From positions 22,942,001 through 23,006,000 of the forward strand of contig OU612073.1 of NCBI GenBank assembly GCA_914767715.1: DNA of 64,000 nt. Reading direction: 5' to 3'. Positions 43,757-56,011 of this stretch are shown piece by piece; position 1 is the first letter of the stretch; every line of letters starts with the position of its first letter. The notes beneath the pieces are model-generated. The model was given only the letters and a program-made list of their open reading frames with translations, was not told where the DNA came from and ran no database searches. Both the position numbers and the translations under genes were made by a program. Source of the DNA: Membranipora membranacea. Lineage: Eukaryota; Bryozoa; Gymnolaemata; Cheilostomatida; Membraniporidae.

Positions 43757-46594
43757 ATGGGCGCCTATGACCGATTCATTGCCAGCAGTGTGACTGATAT
43801 GAAAGATCCAAACTTCTACAGAGGCATATTCGGAGAGCTGATAGGCACTTTCTTTTTGATATTTATGGTTTGTAACAGTCCATATGGAGAAAGTAATACA
43901 GATTTAGACCATGTACGGGTCAGCTTATCTACAGGAGTCATAGTAGCTACTATATTATGGATATTAAGTGATGTATCCGGAGCTCACATCAACCCGGCGC
44001 TATCTATAGCGCTGCTCATCACCAGGAAAGTGAGTTCAGGTCTGTGATTATTATCTTGTCTGCATTTGTTATCCAGCTAGCCCTTCTTAGTAGGATGTTC
44101 TACAACATGCAGCACTCCTCTATGAAATATACCACCAACTGTATTATTGCCAACATCAAGAGTGGAAAAAAAGTGTCTTATAATCATTTTATTGTAAACC
44201 GTTTAATTTAAAATCTTTTAGATTCTTGATTTACAATCTTCCAAGTAAAGTCGTAGACCTAATAATCAATCTAGACATGACAGCATATACAGCTCAATTA
44301 AGGCACTTAATTCTGGGTGTCATAACATGAGTAACGTAGTAAATCAATGTAAACCCAATTGAAATAAATTTAATACATTCATATATATATAATTATATAT
44401 ATATATTGACATATAATAATGTTTTTTTATGAATCATATATGTATGAGCAATATTATACCTGAGGCTGTTATTTGTTACTTTTACAGATCAGCCTTATCA
44501 GATGTATCCTGTATATCGTAGTGCAATGTATCGGTGGGATACTAGGAGCTTACCTCCTTGGAGCTTTAACATGCGATTGGCAAATGCTATACGCCACGAC
44601 ACAGCTTGGTGCCCCGGGCAATTACACATGTGGGCTTGGTAAGTGGATATGGCAATTCCCTTAAAATTATTTTGGCTTCAAACCTTAGCAGCAACAAATT
44701 TCCATCGCTAATGGAAGCAATAGCCAATTTATTCAATGTATTATGATAATAATAATCATATGATACTACCTTAATAAAAGTGGCAACCCTTACAGGTTTT
44801 GGTACAATAAAAATGAAAAAAATAACATAAAAATTGATGTAAAAAATGTTCACTTATACATCTTTCACACATTCATTGCTGACATAGGAATAAAAAAGTG
44901 TTGTTCAGCATTTAGTGTTGCGTCGATGGCAGTGACGCTCGGAATGTCTAGTGTTGCTATGTTTAGGAACCAGGTCATTTAGGCAGTGAGCGGGGTTTGT
45001 GACTTTGGTGATATAATCACGACATAGGCCCTGCTGTTGGTATTGCTTGAGAGTGAGGATTCAGCAGTCAGTCATAGTATGATTCTGCCCCTGGGTTAAT
45101 TATCTTAGTGGCTAGCTTCTAAAGTGAGGTAATAGTCTCTCTAATGTATACCCTATTAAGTAGAAAATATTTTGCCTGTTGCCTGCAAACAAATATGATT
45201 AGCTATTATTTCTCTATTTAGGCCAGACAGTTATAGGACCAGGAGTAAGTCCCAAACAGGGTATGCTTGTCGAGCTACTCATCACCTTTGTACTCATCAT
45301 GACAGTATTCGCATCAATAGATAGCAAGAGAAGTGATCTGAACGGATCGAGACCACTCGCTGTCGGCCTGGCAGCTGCTGGGTGTCTATTCGGATTTGTA
45401 TGTAGATAAGTAATTTACAATAACCAATCCTATGACTGTTTTAGCTCCAACACATAACTACCGATCAGAAACATTGTTGATACAAGTGTACAGTACATAG
45501 GTTGACATTCAAGGTAACAGATATCTAGCGAATAGCCTGATCAACTCCAACCTTATGACCAATTAGAACAATCACTCCAATCCTATTCATTTTCTCTTGT
45601 TATAGATCCGGCAAACAGGTGCAAGCATGAACCCAGCAAGAACTCTTGGACCTGCATATGTTCTCGGTCTTTGGGAAAACCACTGGGTATATTTAATTGT
45701 CACCATTTGTAACAAAAACGAAATCACACAGATCGGCAGATAATGAGTCACAGTAATATTATAGTAATCCAGTGAAGTGAGATTATTTACATATTGTCTT
45801 TAATTGTAAAAACTGTAAAAATGAACAAATATTATTGGCACCCATAAATTGTGGTGTGCAATTCTCATCCATAGACATTAAAAGAGCAGGACGACATTTG
45901 AACTCGCTTTACCAAGTTGACTTTGAAATTTGATGCTTAAGCTATTCAATGATTACTTTCTGCATATGAAATCAGAGATTCGGTTTTATAGTATTTTATT
46001 ATGATATTTCATAGATTTTCTGGGCAGGACCAATTCTTGGAGGGGTTACTGCTGGTATGATGTATGAGTTTATATTTGCAGGTAAGTGTCTTCATCTGTC
46101 TAACGTCTTTCTAGTTTTTCTTCTATTTTTTCATTGTGACAGTGTCCCAATCAATTAGCATGAACATAAACTCTAATGTCACAATGCTTTCTTAATCTCT
46201 GCACCATGTTACAACCAAAGAAATATGCAATGGTTGACATGAATGGCATTTGAATCATCTCTTATCAAATCAACTACACTTAACTGTAAAGTAACTAATT
46301 TAAGGTGATGTGAGCAGGCAGAAGATTAAGCTTTGGTTCACAGCCTCAGACTATTATTGTAATCCCACACCTCGTCCACCATTCGACCTCAAGGAAGCTG
46401 TAGCTGAGAACCTATGTGTCAACCAGGGCATAGCCTTAGACATTGTAGCGGAACAGAAAAATGAATGGGGATATGTCAACAATGGTGCAATCTTAGACAA
46501 CAGCCTAGCCGAACATGAAAATAAACGTGAAATTTTCTTCAAAGGTGCAAGCTCTGACTGTGTAGCTGTTTCTGCTGCGAAATCAGAACTGTAG
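43757..46594 (+). CDS. Aquaporin (AQP4-like classical subfamily)
   Basis: Six exons: 43757-44029, 44488-44638, 45222-45397, 45606-45686, 46015-46081, 46344-46594; GT..AG, in phase, 332 aa. A six-helix channel of the plasma membrane moving water or small solutes. Both NPA boxes are present: AHINPALS (Asn79) and [13 protein letters not shown] (Asn209, with the filter Arg212). [14 protein letters not shown] closely follows the loop before helix 5 in vertebrate AQP4. Comparison by eye with AQP4 suggests that the aromatic/arginine filter is altered: Phe becomes Thr (about residue 59) and the helix-5 His is absent (Cys196 or Leu197), which would give a wider pore. The cytosolic tail of about 95 residues is acidic to neutral with no motif recognised. 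A possible N-glycosylation site, NYT, lies in the loop after helix 3. Start chosen as the first ATG with acidic N-terminus; no upstream acceptor is required. Confidence 0.9.
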
Positions 46595-49085
46595 ATTCTG
46601 TGGGTCTTTAGGGCTGACAGCGATTCGTGGTATGCAGCTGTCCTTAGCCAGTGTAATGTTTGTGTGTTTGCCAATTAGAATTTACGGGTTTGCGTATTGT
46701 AACCAAGTTTGAAGTAGAGAAAAAATTGATGAACGCCGGTAGCACAAAAACTTTAGTACTCTTCTAATCTAGCAGACTGATGTTCTCTAGTTGTTACAGT
46801 TACAAACTAATATGAATTTTGTCAAAAAGTTAACACAGTTGACTAATATACATTGTGTACCAATTCAGATGGAGTTCAAATGCCATTCAAAGCTTGAAAA
46901 GGCCAATATACTAGACAACAAGCTAAAAAAAGAAAGCAATAGAAAATGAAAGATAATTTGATTCTGTAAATAGGGAACCTTACCTTGATTTCAAGTCTTC
47001 AACATGCCTGTGTAAAGGAGTCAATTTTACAATGTTCTCTTTTTTTAATTTTTGGGTCCATTTTTTTGCTTCTCATCTCTTAAGAAATATATCACTCAAC
47101 ACTTTACACGATGGCTCGAGTGTGCTGGTGTATATTTCTTCTCAACAGAAATGAAACTTATGGAACTTATGGAAACTTAGGATGGAAAACCCCTTAGTTC
47201 TGGGAGCCTCTTTACCAAACAGGGAGATTTGTCAGATATTCTCTCATGGTTGGATGAGACCTTCAATCCCCTTATGCTTCTTATGGCACATTCGGCTATT
47301 GGGATGCTCGGGAAAAAAACACAGTTGTTGAACCTGCCCCAGCAACATCGTTGGTTCCTATAATGACATCACCTAGGCATTCTTTGCAGAAAGCTCCTAA
47401 AACTTTTCTTTCAAATAGTTGTTGCAACAAGTTATTCCTTTTTACTTTCACTTACGCCCTGCAATAATTTTTGCATGTGAAACTGGCTGCCATTCAATCT
47501 AATGGTTATCATTCTTGCATGACTGACAAATAAAGTCGACAAGATCTGGAACCTTGATGCGATGCATGACAGCTAATTTATCCAGAGTGTGAGTGGTTTT
47601 TGTAATGATGAATTTTCTGATACACTTAAATTATGAACAATGGTAAACATAATGAATGTGGTCGTATGCACCGCACCACAACCAGGATACGAGGGCTCAT
47701 GGGCTAAACTAAGTTCAGCTTGGTGAGACCGAAACTGTTATAGCCTGTGATTGGGTTTATCGTGTACAAGATAAGTTGTTTTACTTACAGAGATTTGGTT
47801 CCGATTTGTAACTGTATCTAGATGTATGAACTTGTACAGCGAATCTGATACATCTACCAGTACAGTATAGATTTTTCAATCAAAGTTTGATAGAAGTTAA
47901 ATGGAGTTGAGTGTTTTGACAAGCATGTCATGGGTACAAGATACAATTGGGATATGATGTGGCCTTACTGGTGGTGGTTGCTGTTTGGATTGCGCTGATA
48001 TGTTTAGTCTAATAAAATGAGGGTGGCTCAAGAAGATGGTTTTAGATGCAGCATGCAGTTATAATAAGTTTAAGCTTTACAGGTGGTGGTGGTCATCTAG
48101 AACTTATTGACAAACAACTACAAAGACATAAGTTTCAATCTAATAAAATTACGGCTCTTCAAGAATGAGGCTTTGGGTGCAGTATGATTGTGTTTAGGCT
48201 TGGTGAGAGTTGTCGCTAAGAATTTTTGGGAAGTAATGATAATATAATATGTTGTGAATACAATATGATAGCACTTGGATGACGTGGTTGTGTTTTTGGG
48301 TACAGTATGTAGTTATGACATGGTGTGAGTTTTGGTGGGTTCAGTTGTTCATTGTTCTTTGTTCATTTGAATATAAATTGAGAGACCAGCGGGGAGAGCT
48401 TGTCGTGGCACAATCCTAACTCAGCTAGCGTTGGTACACTGACGGTTCTCTCCATTAACTCTCGAAGGGAAGGTTTGTTTGACGCTACATATGAAGGACT
48501 ATCATGTAATATATTCTAATAAAATTTAAATAATTCAAACAATCGAAAAAAAGATCAAATCTATACAAGCTCAGTGAAGTTTATATAACTTGAGTTAGTC
48601 AGGATAGCGGAGGGCGCTTTGCCCAAACAGTTGCACATCAGTTGGTACCCTATAATAGTTTAGGTCTAAAAATAGAGTAGTAGGCATATGTCCTTGGTCC
48701 ATAGACTTGGCAGATATTTGTATGATTGATTCTCCCATCTGGAAGAGGAGTGACAGCGGGTTGAAAGGCTGCCAAGTAATATAATATTGCTGGAAATTCA
48801 AACAAACATTAGGGCAGAACAATCGACCTTCCATCATTAGTTTAGTATCGAGTTACCCATTTCTGTTGCAGAAATAAGCAAATATGTTTCAAATTAATAT
48901 TAGCCATGTCAATTTTGCGTAGTAGCTCTTTCTTCAACAGTTTGTTTTTTTACACGTATATATTTTTAAGTTCAAGAGGGACTTGTTACTAGTATGTCCA
49001 TTTGGAATGAATTGAATTTGTTTTCAAAAAAATAATAATTAAGTTGAACACACTTTTAACTCTTACCAACAGATATTTAGATACG
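46595..49085. other. Intergenic, with degenerate ~130-bp tandem repeats near 48.0-48.3 kb
   Basis: Three weak copies of a unit containing TCTAATAAAAT, GGCTC..CAAGAA, and TGCAGTATG-like words are spaced about 130 bp apart (48010, 48139, and a poorer copy near 48290). Upstream part is probably 3' UTR of the aquaporin (AATAAA within 47528-47534). No coding gene recognised. Confidence 0.45.
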
Positions 49086-49304
49086 ATGAAAGGGACTCAG
49101 AACGATACTACTAGATCAGTAGAAGTTACAGCGAGTACCATGTCTACGACCGATTACATTTCACATCCAGACTCAGAAGTCGCTGATTCCTTGTGGGCGT
49201 GTGTCGGACGTCTCATCATCATCGACGGGACAGTAGGACATATCCTCTCTTTAACAGTAATGGCCACCAGTAAAAGCAGTGCTGACCATAAAGAATTTTA
49301 CTAA
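49086..49304 (+). pseudogene. GPCR relic 1: N-terminus fused to 3' UTR
   Basis: Encodes an N-terminus and TM1 (GTVGHILSLTVMATSKS) nearly identical to the intact GPCR at 55007-56011. It then jumps within one codon into sequence matching that gene's 3' flank (GTGCTGACCAT.AAG, TTTACTAAGC.GAGCT), which continues homologous to about 49620. All of TM2-TM7 is missing, so about 0.9 kb has been deleted in one step. A remaining short ORF ends at 49304. Not expected to make a receptor. Confidence 0.85.
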
Positions 49305-49426
49305 GCTGAGCTGTAATCGAAGCAATCGATGAATGGAGAACTTGCCAGTTTAGGAAAGTACATGACTCTGATAGATCAATGGTTAGTTAACTTTTAACAC
49401 ATCGATACACAGTCATCTAAAAAATA

Positions 49427-49461
49427 CCACCACCAACCACCACCAACCACCACCACCACCG
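49427..49461. repeat. ACC/ACCA microsatellite
   Basis: Runs of ACCACCA and ACCAACC lie inside the flank homologous to the GPCR 3' region; a matching poly-C tract occurs at the corresponding place of relic 2 (51316-51330). Confidence 0.8.
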
Positions 49462-49739
49462 GATTATGTTTCATTCTCTCCTGGTTATATAATTTTGGGG
49501 CAAGTTAAAAATGTAATAGGGCCAGGGGTTACCCTTTCCTTGATTATGTGCAGATAACTCCACCCACAATGTTGTTTAATTTTGACATCATTATTAATAA
49601 ATAACCTACTCAGCAGATTGCCCCTTTGATAGTTCTTATTTAACACTAACACTATCTTTATATATATATAGTTTGTTATAATCACCGACCAATGTATCTT
49701 GACAAATGAGGCCGTATGAAAAAGAAGGAATGTATTTAA

Positions 49740-50217
49740 ATGAATTTTTTGAACAGCAGTTTATCATACATTTATCAAACGTTCATCGAGAACGGGATGT
49801 TACACCATCTGACCGCTATCTACTCACATCTCTCAGAGAAAGAGAAAGGTGACCTCATGTACATCACAAAAATCGCTAGCAAACTCGCCAACACAACATT
49901 ACCATCTATAAAAACCACTGTGGCTGGGCGAGTAAAAACCAAAGTGCTCAGAATGGTCACGAGCAGTCAAAGTCCAGTGCTAACTCTAGACACTCTTCTG
50001 TCAGGAAGGTACCGAACTCTTAAGCACAGGACCAACTTACGCAAGCTTTGTTTCCGAAATTTTGCTGCTAAAGTGCTAAACGATTATTAAATTATTTTTA
50101 ACAATTTTTTATAACTTTTGTTTTATTTGATAAGAGCTCATATTTTTTCACAGTTTTTTAGACAGTACGGCTGTAAAATTTTTATTATTCACACGTGAAT
50201 AAATAAAGGTACATACA
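49740..50217 (+). mobile_element. 5'-truncated LINE (3' end of a non-LTR retrotransposon)
   Basis: An open frame to the TAA at 50090 resembles the tail of LINE ORF2 proteins that follows the reverse transcriptase: ITKIASKL, then LDTLLSGRYRTLKHRTNLRK and a closing F..A...LN pattern. A short 3' UTR ends in AATAAAGG and TACA repeats at about 50200-50217, typical of CR1/L2-type elements. The reverse transcriptase itself is absent. It sits between the two GPCR relics. Clade assignment is a guess. Confidence 0.65.
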
Positions 50218-50880
50218 TACATAAAATTCTGTCCTACCAACATGCTTAGACAGCTGAAGCAAGCCACTGCAAACATGATCTTTTAACATGACATTAACTG
50301 CGAACATGACATTTAGTTCGACTGAAACAAGGCATTACTAATGTAATATTATATTGCCTACCTGTGTATTGTTATCTGGGTAGAATATGCAACATGTTAC
50401 TTATCAATCCTTCACAAAATTACCATGCACTAAAACTTGCTCATATTCAAAAACAGCTATATTTGAGTAGGGATAGCACAGGAAAATCTATAGGACTGAA
50501 GTATATCATAGGTTTTATCATTCTATATAAAACAATGTGCAAAGACTATTAACAAGACACTAACATATGGATTTTATCATGGACAGATAGTGAGTACTTC
50601 GTGCTTGCTGTGTAGTAAAATTGCGTGCTAGTGCATTTACCTTTCTTCGATTACTGACAACCGTGTGTTATATTGAACTGACTCCCTACCATACAATATA
50701 CTCATAGTTATTGTTTGACAAAGCACTCTCCCACTCCATGAAGAATATTGGATGTACTCTTTTTTTAATACAGACAGAACTGCACTCACTGTACACATTA
50801 TTACGTCCCAACCTACCAGGTGGTGTTGGATGCTTAATTGTATTTTTAATGATATTGTGAACTATAAATGTTAATTAAGT

Positions 50881-51100
50881 ATGAGAAAACATAAAACGGG
50901 AGCTTGCCTGGACGATATTCAGCCTGTTCCAGTACGTTGGGTCGGCTTGTACATTCTTTGTATATTCTATAACAGGCGCCAAGTTTAGAGAAGAGCTGTG
51001 AAAAATCCTATCAAAACTATATTCATGCATAAACATGTTTAATAGGCAGCGCGTCAATCAGATATATGAGATGCCGGATGATGGAGCATGAACAGTCTTA
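50881..51100 (+). pseudogene. GPCR relic 2: TM7 and tail only, with stop
   Basis: Matches the C-terminal end of the intact receptor: AWTIFSLFQY.GSACTFFVY.ITGAKFREEL. The codon after EEL is TGA where the intact gene has CGA, a C-to-T change at a CpG. The tail is shortened, then NRQRVN is recognisable, and sequence homologous to the 3' flank continues to about 51510. TM1-TM6 are absent. Same orientation as relic 1, opposite to the intact gene. Confidence 0.85.
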
Positions 51101-51510
51101 CTAAGCTGAGCCTCGAACTGTAGCAAACAAAGCAATCAAACTCATTTGTGATCAGAGCGTTTGATTGATGGAGAAGCCCAATACTCTGATCTATCAGTGG
51201 CAAGTAAACTTATATATATATATGCTTTTATTTCTTATATTTATATATTTATATTTATTACTTCTAGCACTACGATACAGCAATATCTAGAAAATACCAT
51301 CCTCATGTAATGAAACCCCCCCCCCCCCCCAAACTAACTTAGATGAGATCATATTATTCTCTTCTGGTTATATAATATCTCTGTTCATTTAGGGGCAAGT
51401 TAAGAATGTAGTAGGAATTACCCTTACCTTGATTATGGGCAGATAATTCTAACAAAAATGTTTTTAATTTTGATTTCATTATAAATAAATAACCTACTCA
51501 TGTTCAATAA

Positions 51511-54500
51511 ACAGTGGATAGCCCTATATATATTAATATGTGAGTTTCAGGTTTGATTATTCGCTCATTCATATGGGATGTAACAGTTCTTCAATTTAGC
51601 TCTTGATGGTCTTCTAGCAGATTTTGTTCTCAGAAGTTAAAGATTTCCTACCAAAGTTGAGTATGTGGAGTTGGCAGATCGATATTAAATGTCCAATGTC
51701 TTTTCTTGTTGAACTTGGAGCAATTAGTATAATTCAGGGGATAGGATACCTAGTCTGATAATTTAAGATTTAACTGACAGTAACTGCCCCTCTCTGCTCT
51801 ACGAGGTTGAATAATGTAGCTAAACATTTGTATTCAAGATAACAATGTATGAGAAACGAACGAGGATCAAGATAAGTTCTAAAAATCGTAATCATTCGGT
51901 CCTTTTTGATAACTTTGCCTGTGTTTTTGGATGTGATAAGTTGCAGGATTTTAAGCCGGCATGAGTAGATGACACATTCCGGTATTGTTTTTAAATGTGT
52001 CTAAAAACTAGTAGCATATCATGACACCTAATAGTGCCCTAATTTCTGCTGCCAAATTTAATTATATATATAATTGTATGTGTGAAGCCCCCCAATCAAC
52101 ATATTGGAACATAATGATTGTCCTGCCAAACAAGTGGCTTTTCGCATTTGAAACGTCTGTTACCTTAAATCAAATGCCAATAATATGATGTATTCACGTA
52201 ATCATTGTTTCGCTGCCAACTGCATTGACAAAAACAATGTTTTCTACCTCATTTCTTTACTTAAAGAACACATCGTCGGTAGTTTTACTAATTATATAAG
52301 TTACAATACCAAGTTTTAATGTAGACATACCTACCTATGATGGGGCTTAAGATGAGAAGCTGTTTATTTCTAAATGCCTGTATTGTTTGTGGCAACAATG
52401 ATAATATTTGAATGCTGCCAAATGACAATAGTTCTAACTTATGAGGTTCAGTGCGTTAAAGCAATTCATATAAAAAGTATAAAAGAAATTGGCACGATTT
52501 TCAGTTTTAGCTTTCAATGGTTTAAAAATGGTATGGCACCGAGAGGATCTCATGGATGTATTAAAAACAATCCTTTGATATAGTGGGTGGTAACTGTCTC
52601 TGACAATCTAGCTAAAATGAGTTATGGATCGGTTTTATATAAAATCATTAAGAGGGCAATGCTGTAACAGAAACAATCTTTCGGGACATTTGGTAAAATT
52701 CTCTCTAATTTATGTTTTATAGTAACAGATAAAAAATTGTAATACACCATAGTAAAGCACTGATCGAATATTGGCACAATAAAAATTTGCACAGGCCAAG
52801 CCCTGTTTATGACAAAACAGAGGGTAGGCTGCCCCTAAAGAGGAACGCAAGTTGCCCGAAGTCCTCGTACTGAGAGTGTGATACATCCTAGAAAACTAGA
52901 ATGTATCCTAGAGGTGAGGCAATGGTGGACCTCCTAATCGCAAGTGTGCAGCAAGCTGCCAGAAACTGAAACAGGCACTAATCAGCGATTGGCAGTGACA
53001 CTTTGATCTTAGCGATAGGCCGAGAAGCAAAAATTGCACAGACCAAGTACAGTTCATGCCAAGATTTTGGAGTTGCCTCATCCAAAAAAGTCTAGAACTA
53101 CAGCTTTTGGTAACATTATTTACATGTGGGATAGAATTCAGATGATTATCAATGGTGACACCCAGAACGCAACATCTTTGATGGATTAATACAAACAGGG
53201 TTATAAGACTGACGATAATTAAGATAAAAACTTATGGCCACCATTGATGTGTCTCAAGATTCAAGTCATGTAAGACAAATCTAAGACGCCTGCCAATGTC
53301 AGACTTCTGAGATCTTTGCAAGAGAGTTTGCAATGTGATAACTATGTCTCACCTCCAACTCTCATGCAGATGATGAATGACGCTTCTTTGGTTGCCAGTA
53401 ATTCTAGTCATTCCACTTTAAAGTTTGAGCAGGAAGTAATGAAAACTAAGTAGGGCAATGTATATCTCCTGAGATTGTAAACAATTTTGGCTGCGATGGT
53501 TTCTGATATGAGAAAAGTATTCCATGGCTTCAATTTTGTCCTCATTTACTACCCCAAAAGTGAATTGTTTGTTTCAAGCACAGTTTTCAGGGTTTTACAG
53601 ACCCAAAGAAAAATTAGCTGATAAGTGTTGATAATGGATATCGCCAACCAGTATTGTATGAGGAAGTCTCATGAAAAGTTCCAGCTTGTCTTTTTTATTC
53701 CCCACTGGATGATCTGAGTACCTTGTTCTGGAAAACTTAAACATGTCCGACGTGATTTCAATGTATCCAGTATGTAAAGGCACCGGAAACAGACATGATA
53801 GTATCTTTTTAATTATACTATATTAGAAGTTGTGTATCCATTGACATTAAGGGGACAACTTCTGCAAACATTGTCTCACACTGCCAGTCCTTATTCTCAT
53901 AGATTGATGTTCTATTAACAGATGTCATCTGCGCTATAGCTTTTAGCTCCAATAGACAGATTCTCTATCAGCTAGTGAAGTGAAGTGTATAACAAACTAA
54001 GGAACTATTTGGTTATTAAGGTTAGCTTACGAAACTAAATCTTAGGATTGTACATAATAATGTATGCAGTGAGCGCTGCAGTTCTGCTTGTATAGCAATA
54101 AGAAAATCAGACAGACTTCATTGAATGAGAAAGTGCATAATCGAACGATATCTATGAGTAAATTCAAATGAAGGAATTCGATCAGTTCATGGTTGTCAGC
54201 ATTCGTAATTCACAATCACACCCAATATTACAATGTTTGCTCAGATAGTACCAACTATCTGTTCATGATAAAGGGTAGAGAAAATCCTGCACATTATTAT
54301 ATGATAGATGTATTATTAATATTGTAATTATCTTATTTCTTTAAATGCTGAAGAGTAAGCTATAATGTGTGAGTGTATATACCTTGGCCAGGCATGTTGT
54401 ATGTAAATGGCAACATATCAATCATGTTTCCTATGCTATTGCTTCTCGAAAATGGCTGTATAAATGTGAACAAGTGATGTTGGTCAATCAACAAAAGATT

Positions 54501-55006
54501 GCTAAGTAAAAGAGTTGCATATTATAGCCAGGTCACAGTTATGCTGGGGCGCAAGATAATTGCTACATTAGTAATGCAATTCAAATAGCTACCCAAGCTG
54601 AATACCATGATATTTTTAGTGACAAGTGATGATATTAAAAGGGTTATCTGCTTCTGTCAGCTGAATACAATAATTTAAAATTATATCAAAATTAAACTGC
54701 ATTGTTGTTGGAGTTGTCTGCCTATAATCAAGAAAAGGGCAATTCCTACTACATGTTTAAATTAATGAACAGAGAAATTATTTGGCCAGTAGAGAATGAA
54801 ACATATCTACATTAAGATGGTACTTTTTAGAGGACTGCATATCATTGTGTAAAAAGTTAACTAGCCGTTGAACTATCAGAGTTTTGAATTGTCTCAAACT
54901 AGCAAGTTCTCTAATCATTGATTTTGCTTTGTTCTATCTGGTTTAAAGCTCTGCTTAGTAAAGAGTCTTGATGGTCAGCACTGTCCGGAATCTCATATAT
55001 CTGATG
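51511..55006. other. Intergenic, no gene recognised
   Basis: Open frames at 52374-52583 (plus) and 53595-53783 (minus) lack any motif. Two related tracts, AAAATTTGCACAGGCCAAG (about 52785) and AAAATTGCACAGACCAAG (about 53030), hint at decayed repeat DNA. The last ~300 bp (about 54650-55006) is the 3' flank of the intact GPCR and is homologous to the flanks of both relics. Confidence 0.5.
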
Positions 55007-56011
55007 TCAAGGTGTGTTGTCGTTATTTGAAATAAGCTCTGTAGGGGTTGCCAGTGAAGAATTGACTCGCTGCCTATTAAATATGGTTAGGCATGTACAC
55101 AGTTCTGATGGCATTTTTCGCAGCTCTTCTCGGAATTTGGCTCCTGTTATAAAGTATACAAAGAAAGTACAAGCCGATCCAGCATACTGGAACAGACTGA
55201 ATATTGTCCAGGCAAGCTCAAATTTAGCATATTTCTTGTTACCATATTCACCCCAGTCCAGGAAGCTCACAACAGATATCGGTAAAGTTGTGATGATAAA
55301 TAAAAGATTCAGAGACATTAACATGACTGTGATAGATTTAGCCATATTACTTCTGTTACTTGATACTACAACTTGACGCCTGTGTAGTAGGTATAGTATT
55401 GTGGAGTTACATAAGATAAGAATTCCAGCAGGTAGCAGTGAGAAGCTAAACAAGTCTATATATGTCCACACATTGTCAAAGAATGCCAAATTCAGTTTAG
55501 CGCATATCCCTGCCTTGTTTAATCCAGAAGAGAAATTTACAGGCATATTGAGGCCACATACTAGTACTAACTCCACGATGACCACAACAATCCCGATTCT
55601 CCAACGGAAGTATACTGTGTACTTATGCGGGATGGCCACAGCAATAAGTCTATCCACTGCTATAGTGGCCTGAAGCCAAGCAAAGTATTGAAGTGAAGCG
55701 TATGTGATTGTCATATGAATGCGGCAAAAGGTGTCTGAAGTATTTCTAAGATCGATCTCCCAGTTACTAAAGCCGATTAGAATTATGTAACGTATTAATC
55801 CAGTGTATAAGGGGACAATTCCTGCTGCAGACATTGATATAAGGTAGACTGTGGAGCATTGCACTCTAAAGCTTTTACTGGTGGCCATTACTGTTATAGA
55901 GAGTATGTGTCCTACAGTTCCTACAATAATGATAAGACATCCGACATACGCCCACAGCTGTACGGCCACTTCCTCTTCTGGGTGGCGAGTGGTGTTCTTA
56001 GTATCATTCAT
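55007..56011 (-). CDS. Class A (rhodopsin-like) GPCR, intronless
   Basis: Single-exon 334-aa receptor with seven hydrophobic segments. Class A signs: disulfide cysteines before TM3 (DTFCRIH) and in extracellular loop 2 (KAGICAK), DRL in place of DRY after TM3, TM6 with a LP kink (TTLPISV), and a TM7/helix 8 pattern FFVYFITGAKFREEL like FMRFamide or other peptide receptors. Several near-invariant residues are changed: helix-1 Asn is His (GTVGHILS), helix-2 Asp is absent (ISMSAAGIV), and NPxxY is not present. N-glycosylation sites NDT and NTT lie in the short N-terminus. It acts at the plasma membrane; the ligand is unknown. The ATG at 56009-56011 is the first in frame. Intact frame suggests it is functional while two paralogues nearby are wrecked. 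Confidence 0.88.
   Translation of the reverse strand: MNDTKNTTRHPEEEVAVQLWAYVGCLIIIVGTVGHILSITVMATSKSFRVQCSTVYLISMSAAGIVPLYTGLIRYIILIGFSNWEIDLRNTSDTFCRIHMTITYASLQYFAWLQATIAVDRLIAVAIPHKYTVYFRWRIGIVVVIVELVLVCGLNMPVNFSSGLNKAGICAKLNLAFFDNVWTYIDLFSFSLLPAGILILCNSTILYLLHRRQVVVSSNRSNMAKSITVMLMSLNLLFIITTLPISVVSFLDWGEYGNKKYAKFELAWTIFSLFQYAGSACTFFVYFITGAKFREELRKMPSELCTCLTIFNRQRVNSSLATPTELISNNDNTP

Noticed and set aside
53595-53783. Minus-strand ORF of 62 codons
   Set aside because: No motif and no splice sites joining it to other open stretches.
52780-53800. Degenerate reverse-transcriptase region
   Set aside because: Short related tracts and a minus-strand ORF exist, but I could not find any reverse transcriptase motif.
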